Of a stretch of DNA of 64,000 nt, positions 37,743 through 47,540 are shown piece by piece. How positions within the stretch are numbered: the first letter of the stretch is position 1; every line of letters starts with the position of its first letter. The notes below the pieces were generated by a model. That model worked only from the letters and a program-made list of their open reading frames with translations, was not told the origin of the DNA and made no database searches. The translations under genes were made by a program, and so were the position numbers. The stretch spans positions 78,349-142,348 of the forward strand of contig JBBSJP010000008.1 of the NCBI GenBank assembly GCA_038257155.1, given 5' to 3'. The stretch is from JANJTY01 sp038257155 (lineage in GTDB: Bacteria; Pseudomonadota; Gammaproteobacteria; Xanthomonadales; Xanthomonadaceae).

Positions 37743-37873
37743 GCGTGCCGCTGCGCCAAGACCCGGGAAGAGTCTAGCAGGCGCAAAGGCGGTCGGGTTT
37801 GGCATGGTTTTCCGGAAATCGTCGTATGTCCCGATGAAGCCGTTCCCCTGCCACGGCCGATTCGGAGACCGCC

Positions 37874-40159
37874 ATGAAACTCTTTCTTGTGACTGCCTTC
37901 CTCGCCATGCTGGTGGCGGGACCAGCACAATCCGCGACCTTCGTGGTCAACAGCCTCTCAGACGACACCGCCGGCGACAACAATATCGGCGACGGCATCT
38001 GCGAAGACATCCGCGGCGGCTCTCGCTGCACCTTGCGCGCCGCGATCGAGGAGGCCAATTTCACTCCGACCTTCGACATGATCCACTTCAATGTCGGAAG
38101 CTTCTTCGTGATCAACCTGGAAAGCCCGCTGCCGACGATCACTGCGCTGCTGCACATCGACGGCCGCACCGAAGTGGGCTACAACAGCAGCGCCACCGAT
38201 ATTGCCGATGCGCCGCCGCGGGTTTACCTCAGCGGACACTTGCTCGGCAGTACCCCGTCGGCTGATGGCATTCGCGCGGCCAATACGTCGGCGGTATGGA
38301 TCGATGCGATCGGCTTCATCAGCTTTCCGGACGCGGCGGTCGAGGCGATCAATGTCGATTCGCTGCGGGTGAACAACAGTTGGATCGGCATTGGCCAAGG
38401 AGGAGCTACCGCGGGCAATGGCCGCGGCTTGACAATGGACCGGGTTGAAAGCGGGCGGATTGGCCAGTATTTCTCCGGCAACAACCTGGTCGGCCTCGGC
38501 AATGTGATCTCGTCCAGCGCGGGTGATGGCATCTATGTTGCCTTGGGCGATGACAACCTCTTCGTTGGCAATCGCATCGGCACCTCGCCCGATGGCGCAT
38601 TGAACCGAGGCAACGGCGGTGATGGCATCGAGCTGGCTGGAGCGAACAACGTGATTGGCACCACCTTGAACGGTGTTCAGGCGGGCAATGTGATCGCCTT
38701 CAACAACGGCCATGGCATCAATGCGTCGCTTGGCGGCGGGCAGCGCATCAGCAGCAACGAGATATTCTCCAACGACGGCAACGGCGTGCGTCTGACCGCC
38801 GCCAGCAGCCGGATCGGATTCACCACGCCGTCCCACGGCAATGCAATTTATGCCAATGGGCTGGCTGGCGTGCAGCTCAACGGCATTGGTCACGAAGTCG
38901 GGCGCAACATCATTGCCCAGAACACGGGCCGCGGCATCTTGGTCGCGACCGGCAGTGATCACGTGATCGACCAGAACGACATCTTTGGCAATGGCGATGA
39001 CGGCATTCGGCTTGATGGCAATGACAACACCGTCAGCAACAACCGGATCGGTGTGGTCGATGATGTGACGGTCGGCAACCAGAACAATGGCGTTGTTATC
39101 GATGGCAGCGGCAACCTGCTGCAGGCCAATACGATCGGCGGTGCCAGCGGCGCGCTTGGCGACGGCGTCGATATCGTGTCTGGTGATGGGAACCGGCTGG
39201 TGCTCAACTTCATAGGCACCCGCGATGGCGTCGACTACGACAATGAAGGCCTGGGCGTGCGGGTGCGGGCGGCGGCCACCAATACCCGTATCGACAGCAA
39301 CTGGATCGGCAACAGTCTGCATGGGGTTGGTCTCGAGGGCAGCTTTGCGGTGGTCTGCAACAGCAGCATCGGCGTCAGCAACGATGGCAGCGCGGCGGGC
39401 AACCGTTCGGAGGGAATATTTGTCTCCGGCTCAATCAATACAGTTGGCTCCTACACCCCGAGCGGTACCTGCGCTTTGGGCAATCGCATCGGTTTCAACC
39501 TGTCTGATGGCATCGAAATCAGTGGCTCGGGCAACGTCATTCGCGACAACAACATCGGTTACTTCGACGATGCGCCTGCCGGCAATGGCAATGGCGGCAT
39601 CCTCATCGGTGCTGGGGCTTCGGAAAACCAGATCACCGGCAATGTGCTGTTCCACAATGGCAATGACGGGGTGCGTGTCGGCGCCGCGGCGGGTTTGCGC
39701 AACCGCATCGAGCAGAACAGTTTCTCGGTGAACGGCGATATCGGCATCGATCTGGGCGACAACGGCATCACCGCGAACGACTCAGGCGATGCCGACAGCG
39801 GCCCCAACAACCTGCAAAACTTCCCGGTGCTGATCGCCGTCACCAGCGCGCCGGGCGAGCTGACCATCAGCTACACCATGGACAGCCAGACCGCCAGCAG
39901 CGTGTATCCGATCGATGTGGATTTCTATCGCGCCGGCAGTGGCTCGCGCCAGGGCAGCTACTGGCTGGGTCGCGACAATTTCGCGCTGGCGCCAGGGGCA
40001 ACCAAGGTTTTCGTGCTGTCCCTGCCACCAGGATTTCCGAGTGGCGACCTCATTGCCATGGCAATTGACAGCGATGGCAACAGTTCGGAGTTCGGCGAGC
40101 CGATGGCCTACGCGGCAATCGTTCCGCCAGCAAGCATCTTCAAGGATGGCTTCGAATGA
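37874..40159 (+). CDS. Secreted CSLREA-domain right-handed beta-helix protein with C-terminal GFE motif
   Basis: 761 residues. Signal peptide MKLFLVTAFLAMLVAGPAQSA, then the CSLREA domain (TFVVNSLSDDTAGDN, with CTLRAAIEEAN at about 56-66). A long parallel beta-helix follows with many NxI/NVI turns (GNNLVGLGNVISSSAGDGI, NNRIGVV, GNVLFHNGNDGV). Such proteins have 12 or more coils and often act as surface adhesins or polysaccharide-binding proteins. After a small C-terminal beta domain the chain ends exactly in ASIFKDGFE. It is divergent from the ECF/kinase operon. Its architecture copies that of the protein at 2496 on a larger scale. Confidence 0.85.
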   Translation: MKLFLVTAFLAMLVAGPAQSATFVVNSLSDDTAGDNNIGDGICEDIRGGSRCTLRAAIEEANFTPTFDMIHFNVGSFFVINLESPLPTITALLHIDGRTEVGYNSSATDIADAPPRVYLSGHLLGSTPSADGIRAANTSAVWIDAIGFISFPDAAVEAINVDSLRVNNSWIGIGQGGATAGNGRGLTMDRVESGRIGQYFSGNNLVGLGNVISSSAGDGIYVALGDDNLFVGNRIGTSPDGALNRGNGGDGIELAGANNVIGTTLNGVQAGNVIAFNNGHGINASLGGGQRISSNEIFSNDGNGVRLTAASSRIGFTTPSHGNAIYANGLAGVQLNGIGHEVGRNIIAQNTGRGILVATGSDHVIDQNDIFGNGDDGIRLDGNDNTVSNNRIGVVDDVTVGNQNNGVVIDGSGNLLQANTIGGASGALGDGVDIVSGDGNRLVLNFIGTRDGVDYDNEGLGVRVRAAATNTRIDSNWIGNSLHGVGLEGSFAVVCNSSIGVSNDGSAAGNRSEGIFVSGSINTVGSYTPSGTCALGNRIGFNLSDGIEISGSGNVIRDNNIGYFDDAPAGNGNGGILIGAGASENQITGNVLFHNGNDGVRVGAAAGLRNRIEQNSFSVNGDIGIDLGDNGITANDSGDADSGPNNLQNFPVLIAVTSAPGELTISYTMDSQTASSVYPIDVDFYRAGSGSRQGSYWLGRDNFALAPGATKVFVLSLPPGFPSGDLIAMAIDSDGNSSEFGEPMAYAAIVPPASIFKDGFE

Positions 40160-40234
40160 ACGGCCTTCGGCCTGCTAAGGTAGGCAACGGCCGGCGATCG
40201 CGTCGGCCGCCCCTTTGGCCACGAGTGATCCGAC

Positions 40235-41548
40235 ATGGTTCAGGCATTTTGCCTCCTGCTGCTCGCCTGCGTCGCCATGGCGCCGACACTGGCCGCCGAA
40301 CCTTTGCGTATCGTGCAGGCTGGTGCCCTGCTGGATCGTCCTGGCCTGCCGCCGCGGGGCGAATCCACCGTGCTGATTCGCGGCGAACAGATCGTCGAGA
40401 TTCGCAACGGCCTGCATGGACCCGAGGCGTTCGGTACGGAGCCGGCCGAGCTGATCGACCTGCGCGACCAGTTCGTGCTTCCCGGCCTGATCGACAGCCA
40501 TGTGCACCTCACCAGTGATCTGGGCGGCACCGCCGCACAGATCGCCTCGGTCACCTGGAGCCAGTCCGACAGCGCCTTCGAGGCGGCCGTGAACGCACGC
40601 AAGACCCTGCAGGCCGGCTTCACGACGGTGCGCAATCTGGGCGACAGTGACGGCGTGGTTCGCGCACTTCGTGATGCGATCAAGGCCGGCAAACTGCCGG
40701 GTCCGCGCATCCTCACCGCCAATACCAGCATTTCAGCGACCTCCGGACATGCCGATCCGACGCTGGGCTATCGCGCCGAGCTGCATGACGCGCTGAACAC
40801 CGGAGAGAACGTCTGCAACGGCGTCGAGTCCTGTCGCGAAGCGGTGCGACGACAGATCGCACAAGGCGCCGACGTCATCAAGCTGACCATCACCGGTGGG
40901 GTCAACAGCCGCATCGGGGCAGGCCTCGGCCTGCAGATGTTCGAGGACGAGGCGCGCGCGGTGTTCGACACGGCGCAGCTGTATGGCAAGAAAGTGGCGG
41001 TGCATGCGCATGGTGCCGACGGCATCAATCTGGCGCTGAAGCTCGGTGCCGCCTCGATCGAGCACGGCACCCTGCTGGACGATGCCGGCCTGCGCCTGTT
41101 CAAGGAATCCGGCGCCTATTACGTGCCGACCCTGTCGACCGTGAATGGCTACATCGAGCGCCTGGCGAGCAATCCGGAGGCGTACAGCGGCGACGTGCTG
41201 GCCAAGATCCAGTGGCGTATCGGCATCACCGGCAAGTCGCTGCAGCGCGCCGTGCCCGCCGGGGTCAAGATCGCCTTCGGCACCGACGCGGGCGTCAGCA
41301 AGCACGGCCGCAATGCCGATGAGTTCGAGCTGATGGTGCAGCACGGCATGACGCCCGCTGCGGCGATCGTGGCTGCCACCATCAATGCCGCCGACCTGCT
41401 TGGTCTTTCCGACCAGATCGGAACGCTGGAGCCAGGCAAGCAGGCTGACCTGATTGCAGTGCACGGTGATCCATTGAACGACATCACCGTACTCAAGCGC
41501 GTGGATTTCGTAATGCGCGCTGGCGAAGTGGTCCTTGAATCACGCTGA
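40235..41548 (+). CDS. Exported metal-dependent amidohydrolase, Xaa-Pro/Xaa-Arg dipeptidase-like
   Basis: 437 residues. Signal peptide MVQAFCLLLLACVAMAPTLAA. Metal ligands are visible: HVH in LPGLIDSHVHL, a candidate carboxylated Lys in GADVIKLTITGG, His in VAVHAHG, His in IEHGTLL, and the catalytic Asp in AFGTDAGVSKHG. This set matches the imidazolonepropionase/prolidase-like amidohydrolase clade that includes bacterial dipeptidases acting on C-terminal Pro, Arg or Lys. Substrate is not decidable by eye. A second exported amidohydrolase follows 60 bases downstream on the same strand. Confidence 0.88.
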   Translation: MVQAFCLLLLACVAMAPTLAAEPLRIVQAGALLDRPGLPPRGESTVLIRGEQIVEIRNGLHGPEAFGTEPAELIDLRDQFVLPGLIDSHVHLTSDLGGTAAQIASVTWSQSDSAFEAAVNARKTLQAGFTTVRNLGDSDGVVRALRDAIKAGKLPGPRILTANTSISATSGHADPTLGYRAELHDALNTGENVCNGVESCREAVRRQIAQGADVIKLTITGGVNSRIGAGLGLQMFEDEARAVFDTAQLYGKKVAVHAHGADGINLALKLGAASIEHGTLLDDAGLRLFKESGAYYVPTLSTVNGYIERLASNPEAYSGDVLAKIQWRIGITGKSLQRAVPAGVKIAFGTDAGVSKHGRNADEFELMVQHGMTPAAAIVAATINAADLLGLSDQIGTLEPGKQADLIAVHGDPLNDITVLKRVDFVMRAGEVVLESR

Positions 41549-41607
41549 TCCGCGCTGCGGGCGAGCCCCGCCGCCTTGGCAACTCCCATCTCATCCCCAG
41601 GTGCAGC

Positions 41608-43710
41608 ATGCGAGCAATACAAAGGGAAGTCGTCTGCAGGACCAAATGGCACACACGGTGGCCGCTCGCGCTTGCCCTTGTGCTTGGCGGCTGGATTGGA
41701 GGGCCGGCCCTTGCCACGGCAGAAGAGACAGTGCAGCTGCGTTACGACTGGCTGACGCAAGGCAAGCGCTCAGGTGGCTTCGTCCTTGGCCTGCAGGGCG
41801 ATGGCCTGCGCGTCTCCGAGTTCAGCTTCAATGACCGAGGTCGTGGACCCGATCTGAAAGAGCGCATCGCCCTCGACGCAAACGGTCTGATCCGCAGTCT
41901 GCACATCGAAGGCAAGGCCTACATGGGCTCGCCAGTCGACGAGCGTTTCTCGCGCGATGCCGATGGCCTGGCCGAGTGGCAAAGCGCCGCGGAGACCGGC
42001 TCGCAGACGGGTGCCGAGCACGCTTTCTACATCGCGGGGGAGTCGACGCCAGACCAGATCGGCATTCTGGCCCGCGCGCTGCTTGCGGCTCCCGGGCAGA
42101 GTCTTGCCCTGCTGCCGAGCGGCAGCGCACGGATCGAATCGCTGGCGCGCGAAAGCGTCACGCATGCTGGCGAAGCCCGGGAAGTCGAATTGTTCGGCAT
42201 CGCCGGACTAGGATTCGAACCGAGCTATGTCTGGCTGGACGCGAATCGAAAGTTGTTCGCGCTGTCCTATGGCTGGATGGGACTGGTTCCCGAAGGCTGG
42301 GGCGCGGTGCTTCCGGCTTTGCAGGAGCGCCAGGAACTGGTCGCGGCAGCCCATCACCAGCGCCTGGCCGAGCGCCTTACGCGACGCCTGCCCGAAACCT
42401 GGTGCATTGCACCGGTGCGTCTGCTGGATGTCGACGCCGGGCGCTTGTTGCCGGATATGGCGGTGCGGGTTTCTGGCGGTGTAATCCGCGCGGTGGGTGC
42501 GCATGGCACGCTGCAATGCGATGCGGCAAGTACCCTGGATGGCGGCGGCCGCGTGCTGATGCCGGGCCTGTGGGACATGCATTCCCACGTCAGCATCGGT
42601 GATGGGCTGCTCAATATCGCCGCCGGGGTGGTGGCGGTGCGCGATCTCGCCAACGATCACGAGCGCCTGCTGAAAGTGGCGGCGCAGATGGAATCGGGCG
42701 AGGTGATTGGAACCCGTGTGGTGCGGTCCGGCTTCATCGACCAGAAGAGTCCCTTCTCAGCACCCACCGGACGCCTGGCGGAGAGCCTCGACGAGGCTCT
42801 GGACATGGTCCGCTGGTACGCCGAGCGCGACTATCCACAGATCAAGATCTATTCCTCGATCACGCCAGACTGGGTGCGCCCGATCGCCGACGAGATCCAT
42901 CGCCATGGCATGCGCCTGTCCGGTCACATTCCCTCCTACATGACGGCGGAGCGCGCGGTGCGCGATGGCTTCGACGAGATCCAGCACATCAACATGCTGT
43001 TCCTGAATTTCCTGGCCGGGCCGCGTGACGATACCCGCACCCCGGTGCGCTTCGTGAAGGTGGCGGAAGAGGCCGGCGGACTGGATCTTGAATCTACCGA
43101 GGTAAAGGACTTCATTGCCCTGCTGCGGCAGCGCGACATCGTGGTGGACCCGACGGTCAGCATCTTCGACAGCATGTTCCGGCACCGGCCAGGCGAGCTT
43201 GATCCGAGCTATGCCGGCATCGCCGAGCACCTGCCGCCGACCGTCCAGCGCGGCTTGCGCGCACCCGGGTTCGCGGTGCCGGACGACAAGGCCGCACGCT
43301 ATGCAGCCTCGGCCGATGCCTTGCTGAAGATGATCGGCGCGCTGCACCGGGCCGGTGTGCGCCTGGTGGCCGGCACCGACGCCATGGTCGGATTCACCCT
43401 GCACCGCGAGCTGGAACTCTACGTCGCGGCCGGTATTCCGGTCGCGGACGTGCTGCGGATTGCGACCATTGGCGCGGCCACGATTGCCGATGCCGGCAGC
43501 GACCAGGGCCGTGTCGCTCCGGGTTATCGCGCGGAGTTGGTGCTGCTGGATGGCGACCCGCTGGCGGATATTTCAAACATCCGGCGCACGGTGCTGACCC
43601 TGCGCGGCAACCGCTACTACCGTGCTGCGGAGTTGCACGAGGCGGTCGGAATTCGCCCCTTTGTGTCACCGGAATCCGAAGCGAGCCCGGCGGCAGGCCA
43701 GCGCCACTAG
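41608..43710 (+). CDS. Large exported amidohydrolase
   Basis: 700 residues: an N-terminal membrane/signal segment (WPLALALVLGGWIGGPALA), an extra beta-rich N-terminal domain (about 40-260), then the amidohydrolase barrel. Metal-binding elements are MPGLWDMHSHVSIGDG (HSH), QIKIYSSI with a candidate bridging Lys, LSGHIPSYM, EIQHIN and LVAGTDAMVG. The N-terminal extension is not seen in the smaller upstream homologue, so the two are not recent duplicates. Probably a periplasmic peptidase or lactamase-like hydrolase. Co-transcription with the gene upstream is likely (60-base gap). Confidence 0.85.
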   Translation: MRAIQREVVCRTKWHTRWPLALALVLGGWIGGPALATAEETVQLRYDWLTQGKRSGGFVLGLQGDGLRVSEFSFNDRGRGPDLKERIALDANGLIRSLHIEGKAYMGSPVDERFSRDADGLAEWQSAAETGSQTGAEHAFYIAGESTPDQIGILARALLAAPGQSLALLPSGSARIESLARESVTHAGEAREVELFGIAGLGFEPSYVWLDANRKLFALSYGWMGLVPEGWGAVLPALQERQELVAAAHHQRLAERLTRRLPETWCIAPVRLLDVDAGRLLPDMAVRVSGGVIRAVGAHGTLQCDAASTLDGGGRVLMPGLWDMHSHVSIGDGLLNIAAGVVAVRDLANDHERLLKVAAQMESGEVIGTRVVRSGFIDQKSPFSAPTGRLAESLDEALDMVRWYAERDYPQIKIYSSITPDWVRPIADEIHRHGMRLSGHIPSYMTAERAVRDGFDEIQHINMLFLNFLAGPRDDTRTPVRFVKVAEEAGGLDLESTEVKDFIALLRQRDIVVDPTVSIFDSMFRHRPGELDPSYAGIAEHLPPTVQRGLRAPGFAVPDDKAARYAASADALLKMIGALHRAGVRLVAGTDAMVGFTLHRELELYVAAGIPVADVLRIATIGAATIADAGSDQGRVAPGYRAELVLLDGDPLADISNIRRTVLTLRGNRYYRAAELHEAVGIRPFVSPESEASPAAGQRH

Positions 43711-43827
43711 TCCGGACCCGACGAAACAAGAGCCCGCCCCGAGGGCATTGGCGCTGCGCGCCGGCAACGCAGTGCGGGCCCGGTCTTGCTACCATCCACG
43801 CCCCAACGATCAGCGGTCGAGCAAGGC

Positions 43828-44712
43828 ATGAGCAAGGCGCAGCGCAGCAAGTCCCACAGGCCGGTGGCTCCCGTCGCCAGCGCCAAGTCGAAGCGGCCGC
43901 GCGCGCCCGATTGGCCGATCTTTGCCCTGGCTGGCGTTGGCATGCTGATCACTGCGTACCTCGGCTTCCTGGCGCTGTTTGGCGCGACTCCGGCCTTTTG
44001 TACCGAGGCCTCCGGCTGCGGCCTGGTTCAAGGCAGCCGCTGGTCGGTGCTGATGGGTCTGCCGGTGGCGCTGTGGGGCTTTGGGCTTTATGCGCTCATC
44101 GCGCTGGTGAGTTTCTTCATGCCGATGCAGGTCAAGCGCTGGCAATGGCAGCTATGGCTCGCCCTGATTGGCCTGGCGGTCAGTATCTATCTCACCGTGG
44201 TGGGGATCGTGGCGCTGGATGCGGTATGCGCGTGGTGCATAGCCTCCCTGGTTTGCATTGCCGCCATCGTGCTGGTGCTGGTTGTGCGTCGCCCAGCAAC
44301 GGCCCCCGGCATGCCCATGAGCCGCTTTGCGGTGCAAAACGGTTTCGCGGTTGTCACGGTGCTGGGCTTCCTGCTGCTGGTGCACAGCGGCCTGGTACAG
44401 GCGCCGGAGGATCCGCGCCTGACCGCGCTGGCCGAGCATCTGGAGAGTTCAGGGGCGAAATATTACGGCGCGTTCTGGTGCGCGAACTGTCAGGAGCAAC
44501 GGCGTCTGTTCGGCGCTTCGGCGGATCGGCTGCCCTACGTGGAATGCAGCCCGGATGGGCGGCGTGGCAATGTCGCCTTCAGCTGCGTCAGCAATGAAAT
44601 CACCGCCTTTCCCACCTGGATCATCCGCGACAAGCGCTATCAGGAGGTGCTCTCGCCCGAGATGCTGGCGCGCTATTCGGGCTTCAACTGGGAAGCGCGC
44701 GCGCCCAAGTAA
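43828..44712 (+). CDS. VKOR family membrane oxidoreductase fused to a thioredoxin-like domain
   Basis: 294 residues. It should reoxidise or drive disulfide formation in the periplasm, in the role of DsbB with a built-in DsbA-like arm. TM helices are at about 29-52, 72-98, 108-130, 136-153 and 173-190. The loop cysteines C58 and C64 and the active-site pair C134-x2-C137 (AVCAWC) are all present. The C-terminal thioredoxin-like domain has C218-x2-C221 in AFWCANCQEQ and a cis-Pro-like AFPTW. ATG 43828 is chosen over 43786 because it is behind a GGTCGAGC purine stretch and opens with a typical basic cytosolic N-terminus. Confidence 0.9.
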   Translation: MSKAQRSKSHRPVAPVASAKSKRPRAPDWPIFALAGVGMLITAYLGFLALFGATPAFCTEASGCGLVQGSRWSVLMGLPVALWGFGLYALIALVSFFMPMQVKRWQWQLWLALIGLAVSIYLTVVGIVALDAVCAWCIASLVCIAAIVLVLVVRRPATAPGMPMSRFAVQNGFAVVTVLGFLLLVHSGLVQAPEDPRLTALAEHLESSGAKYYGAFWCANCQEQRRLFGASADRLPYVECSPDGRRGNVAFSCVSNEITAFPTWIIRDKRYQEVLSPEMLARYSGFNWEARAPK

Positions 44713-44860
44713 ACTGCGCCGGATGCGCAGCGCGGGGCGGCACCCCTGCCATTGGCAACTGGCTTGGGCGGTCCAGCCTGCGTAAAGTTACCTTTTCGGC
44801 GGCTTCACTGGCGTTCACGGGGAACGCAGCGACGCCCGCCTACGATCCCTAGGAGGCTGC

Positions 44861-45616
44861 ATGTTCACGCGTCTGGCGAATATCATCCGCGGCTTCATGT
44901 CCCTGTTCATCAAGGGCCTGGAGAAGCGCAATCCCGAAGCCCTGCTGGAACTGGAGCAGGAAAACCTTCGCAAACAGATCTCCAGCTACAACCAGGGTCT
45001 GGCGGCGCATGCCGGCCTGGCCGAGCGGCTGATGGGCCAGGTACGCAAGCTGGAAACCGAAGAACAGCAGCTGCGCGCCAACACCACCGCGCACCTGCGT
45101 GCCGGCAACAAGGCCGCTGCCGCGCAGCATGCCCTGCGCCTGCAGACCGTGGCTCGCGAGCTGGCCGAGAACCGCGCGCAGATGGAATCGGCCGACCAGA
45201 CCTACAAGGATCTGGTCAAGGCGCGCGACGTGGCAGTGAATGCGGCACGCAGCAAGATCGAGTCGCTCAAGGGCGCGATCAATGACATGCGCATGAAGAA
45301 GGCCATGGCCGACATGAACGAGATGGCCTCGGGCATGATCGGCGAGATCGGTGGCTCGGGCGATACCCTGAACCGCCTGCACGAGCTGGTCGAGGAAGAG
45401 CGCAACAAGGCTGCCGGCCGCGCCCGCGTGGCGCGCGATTCGCTCGACATGAGCCAGATCAACATCAAGGAAGCCGAGATGACGGCGCTGGCGGACCAGG
45501 CCCTGGCCGACTTCGCCGCGGCCGAAGGCATCAGCCTGGGTGATTCTGCCGCCGAAGTGCCCGCGGCCAATCGCAGCATGAGTTCAGAACGCAAGTCGGA
45601 CAGCGAATCGAGCTGA
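44861..45616 (+). CDS. PspA/IM30 family membrane-stress protein
   Basis: 251 residues. The N-terminal amphipathic helix MFTRLANIIRGFMSLFIKG is of the type that binds stressed membrane. The rest is almost all coiled coil (to about 205), with a short C-terminal tail; this is PspA/Vipp1-like, ESCRT-III-related. It has the strongest ribosome site of the area (AGGAGG, 6 bases upstream). The next ORF starts one base after its stop, so it heads a four-gene cluster with an AAA ATPase, a coiled-coil membrane protein and an OmpA-type protein. No pspF or pspBC is present, so control must differ from the E. coli system. Confidence 0.88.
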   Translation: MFTRLANIIRGFMSLFIKGLEKRNPEALLELEQENLRKQISSYNQGLAAHAGLAERLMGQVRKLETEEQQLRANTTAHLRAGNKAAAAQHALRLQTVARELAENRAQMESADQTYKDLVKARDVAVNAARSKIESLKGAINDMRMKKAMADMNEMASGMIGEIGGSGDTLNRLHELVEEERNKAAGRARVARDSLDMSQINIKEAEMTALADQALADFAAAEGISLGDSAAEVPAANRSMSSERKSDSESS

Positions 45617-45617
45617 A

Positions 45618-47264
45618 ATGACCCTCGAGTCGGAGGCCCCGGCCTGGGCGCGTGAGCTGGCCCTGGCCTACGAAAGCGGTGCACACGGCCAGTTCGTGCT
45701 GTACGGCAATGTTGCCGATCGCTTTCCGCTGGGCGGCCGACTGGTTGGACTGACCCGCTACGTCGAAGCCCAGCTGCTGTCGGGCTTCGACATCGTGTTT
45801 GCCTACGATCCTGGCAATGGCCTGAACCTGCTGCGCGGTGCCGAACGCTTCGCCGCCTGGCCGGGTGCCAAGGAGATGGGCCCCTGGCCGCGCGATCCGC
45901 GACTTGCCGTGGAACTGGTGTCGCGCTATCTGCGCTACCGCGCCAACCTGCGCGCGCTGGGGCGCAGCGAGGACGAACACGTCGCGGTGATCTTCCGCGG
46001 TGCCGACCAGGTGCTGCCGGGTGGACGCGCCGGTGACTTCGAGATCGCCAGCCTGGCCAGCCTGATCCGCGACTGGGCCAGCGAGGCGCCGTTCACCGAC
46101 CTTGCCTTCGCCAGCTTCCTGATCGCCGACAACCTCAACGACCTGCATCCGCTGGTCGCCAACAACCCGCGCGTGACGCGGGTGCGCGTGCCGCTGCCCG
46201 AGCCGCCGGTGCTGCTGCGCGCGCTGGCGCAGTTGCGCATCGATCATCCCGCCGCCTTCGATCCCGCCGCCGGCGACGAAGCCGCAGCTGGCGCCCTGAA
46301 CGGCGTCAGCATCAGCGCGCTGCAAAGCCTGGTGCGGATGCGCGCGCACGAGAAGCGCCAGCTCGCGCCGTCCGACTGGGTAGCGGTGAAGAAGCAACTG
46401 GTGGAGATCGAGGCCGCTGGCCTGGTCGAGTTCATCGACTCGAAGAAGTCACTCAAGCATTACCACGCCCAGGAAGCCCTCAAGGCCTGGCTGCGCCAGG
46501 ACATCGCGCTGTGGAATGCGTCGGACCTGCGCGCCCTGCCGATGGGCTACATCTTCTGTGGCCCGGTCGGCACCGGCAAGACGTATCTGGTCGAGTGCCT
46601 GGCGGGCGAAGCCGGCGTGCCGGTGGTGAAGCTGAAGAATTTCCGCGACCGCTGGGTTGGTTCGAGCGAGGGCAATCTGGAGAAGATCTTTCGTTTGATC
46701 CGCGCCCTGGGCCGCTGCATGGTGTTCATCGACGAGGCCGACCAGGCGCTCGGCAAACGCGATGCGGGCAGCGGCGACTCGGGCCTGTCCGGGCGCATTT
46801 ATTCGATGATCGCGCAGGAGATGAGCCAGTCGGAGAATCGCGGCCGGATCATGTGGATCCTCGCTTCGTCGCGCCCCGACCTGATCGAGGTTGACCTGAA
46901 GCGGCCGGGACGCGTCGATGTCAAGATTCCGCTGCTGCCGACTACCACCACGGCCGAAGCGGCCGCCCTGCTCAACGCATTGCTTGGGCGATTCGACATT
47001 GCCCCAGGCGCCGACGCGCTGCTGCATCTGCCCTTGCCGCACCTGCTGACACCCGGCGCCGCCGAGGCGCTGGCGGTGAAGACCTATCGCGAAGTGCGCA
47101 CCACCAGCGCCTCGCCGGTTGACGCATTGGCGGCCTGCCTGAAGGGTTACCAGGCGCCGGTGCCGCCGGACGTAATGGAGTTCCAGATGCGTATCGCGAT
47201 CCGCGAGGCCACCGATATTCAGTTCGTGCCCGAATCGCTGCGTCATCTGGCGGCGGCGGGCTGA
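45618..47264 (+). CDS. AAA ATPase with a degenerate N-terminal AAA-like half
   Basis: 548 residues, cytosolic. The C-terminal half is an active-looking AAA module: Walker A GPVGTGKT at 315-322, Walker B CMVFIDEA at 367-374, sensor-1 region WILASSRPDL and KRPGRVDV, which includes arginine-finger-type residues. The N-terminal half (about 1-205) mirrors the same order, with FVLYGNVADRF in place of Walker A, VAVIFRGADQVLP for Walker B, FLIADNLNDLHP for sensor 1 and RVTRVRVPLPEPP after it. It looks like an inactive first module. It starts one base after the PspA stop. A Vps4-like remodeller acting on the PspA polymer is a fair inference. Confidence 0.85.
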   Translation: MTLESEAPAWARELALAYESGAHGQFVLYGNVADRFPLGGRLVGLTRYVEAQLLSGFDIVFAYDPGNGLNLLRGAERFAAWPGAKEMGPWPRDPRLAVELVSRYLRYRANLRALGRSEDEHVAVIFRGADQVLPGGRAGDFEIASLASLIRDWASEAPFTDLAFASFLIADNLNDLHPLVANNPRVTRVRVPLPEPPVLLRALAQLRIDHPAAFDPAAGDEAAAGALNGVSISALQSLVRMRAHEKRQLAPSDWVAVKKQLVEIEAAGLVEFIDSKKSLKHYHAQEALKAWLRQDIALWNASDLRALPMGYIFCGPVGTGKTYLVECLAGEAGVPVVKLKNFRDRWVGSSEGNLEKIFRLIRALGRCMVFIDEADQALGKRDAGSGDSGLSGRIYSMIAQEMSQSENRGRIMWILASSRPDLIEVDLKRPGRVDVKIPLLPTTTTAEAAALLNALLGRFDIAPGADALLHLPLPHLLTPGAAEALAVKTYREVRTTSASPVDALAACLKGYQAPVPPDVMEFQMRIAIREATDIQFVPESLRHLAAAG

Positions 47265-47540
47265 GGCGGCAGCGATGCACGGTACTCATTTACTGATAGC
47301 AATGCCCGCTGCGGTGCGCTTCTGTAGGGCGGGTCTTGCACCCGCCGCTGCGGCATGCCCGCAGGATATGGACTACCCAACCATGCACCTCGCGATGGCG
47401 GATGCGAGATCCGCCCTCCATCGGCGTGAACCCGCCATTGCGATTGGCCGGATAGGTATCGGCTCCGTTGCCTGTCGTATTGCAACGGCGGATGCAAGAT
47501 CCGCCCTCCAGTCCGGCGGTTGCACGGTCAGTCGCGGCGC
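47265..47540. repeat. Gene-free gap with three GCGGATC-family repeats
   Basis: Three related short palindromic units: TGTAGGGCGGGTCTTGCACC (from 47323), GGCGGATGCGAGATCCGCCC (from 47397) and GGCGGATGCAAGATCCGCCC (from 47487). They split the four-gene PspA cluster in the middle, so the downstream pair may have its own promoter or differential expression by RNA processing. Confidence 0.6.
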
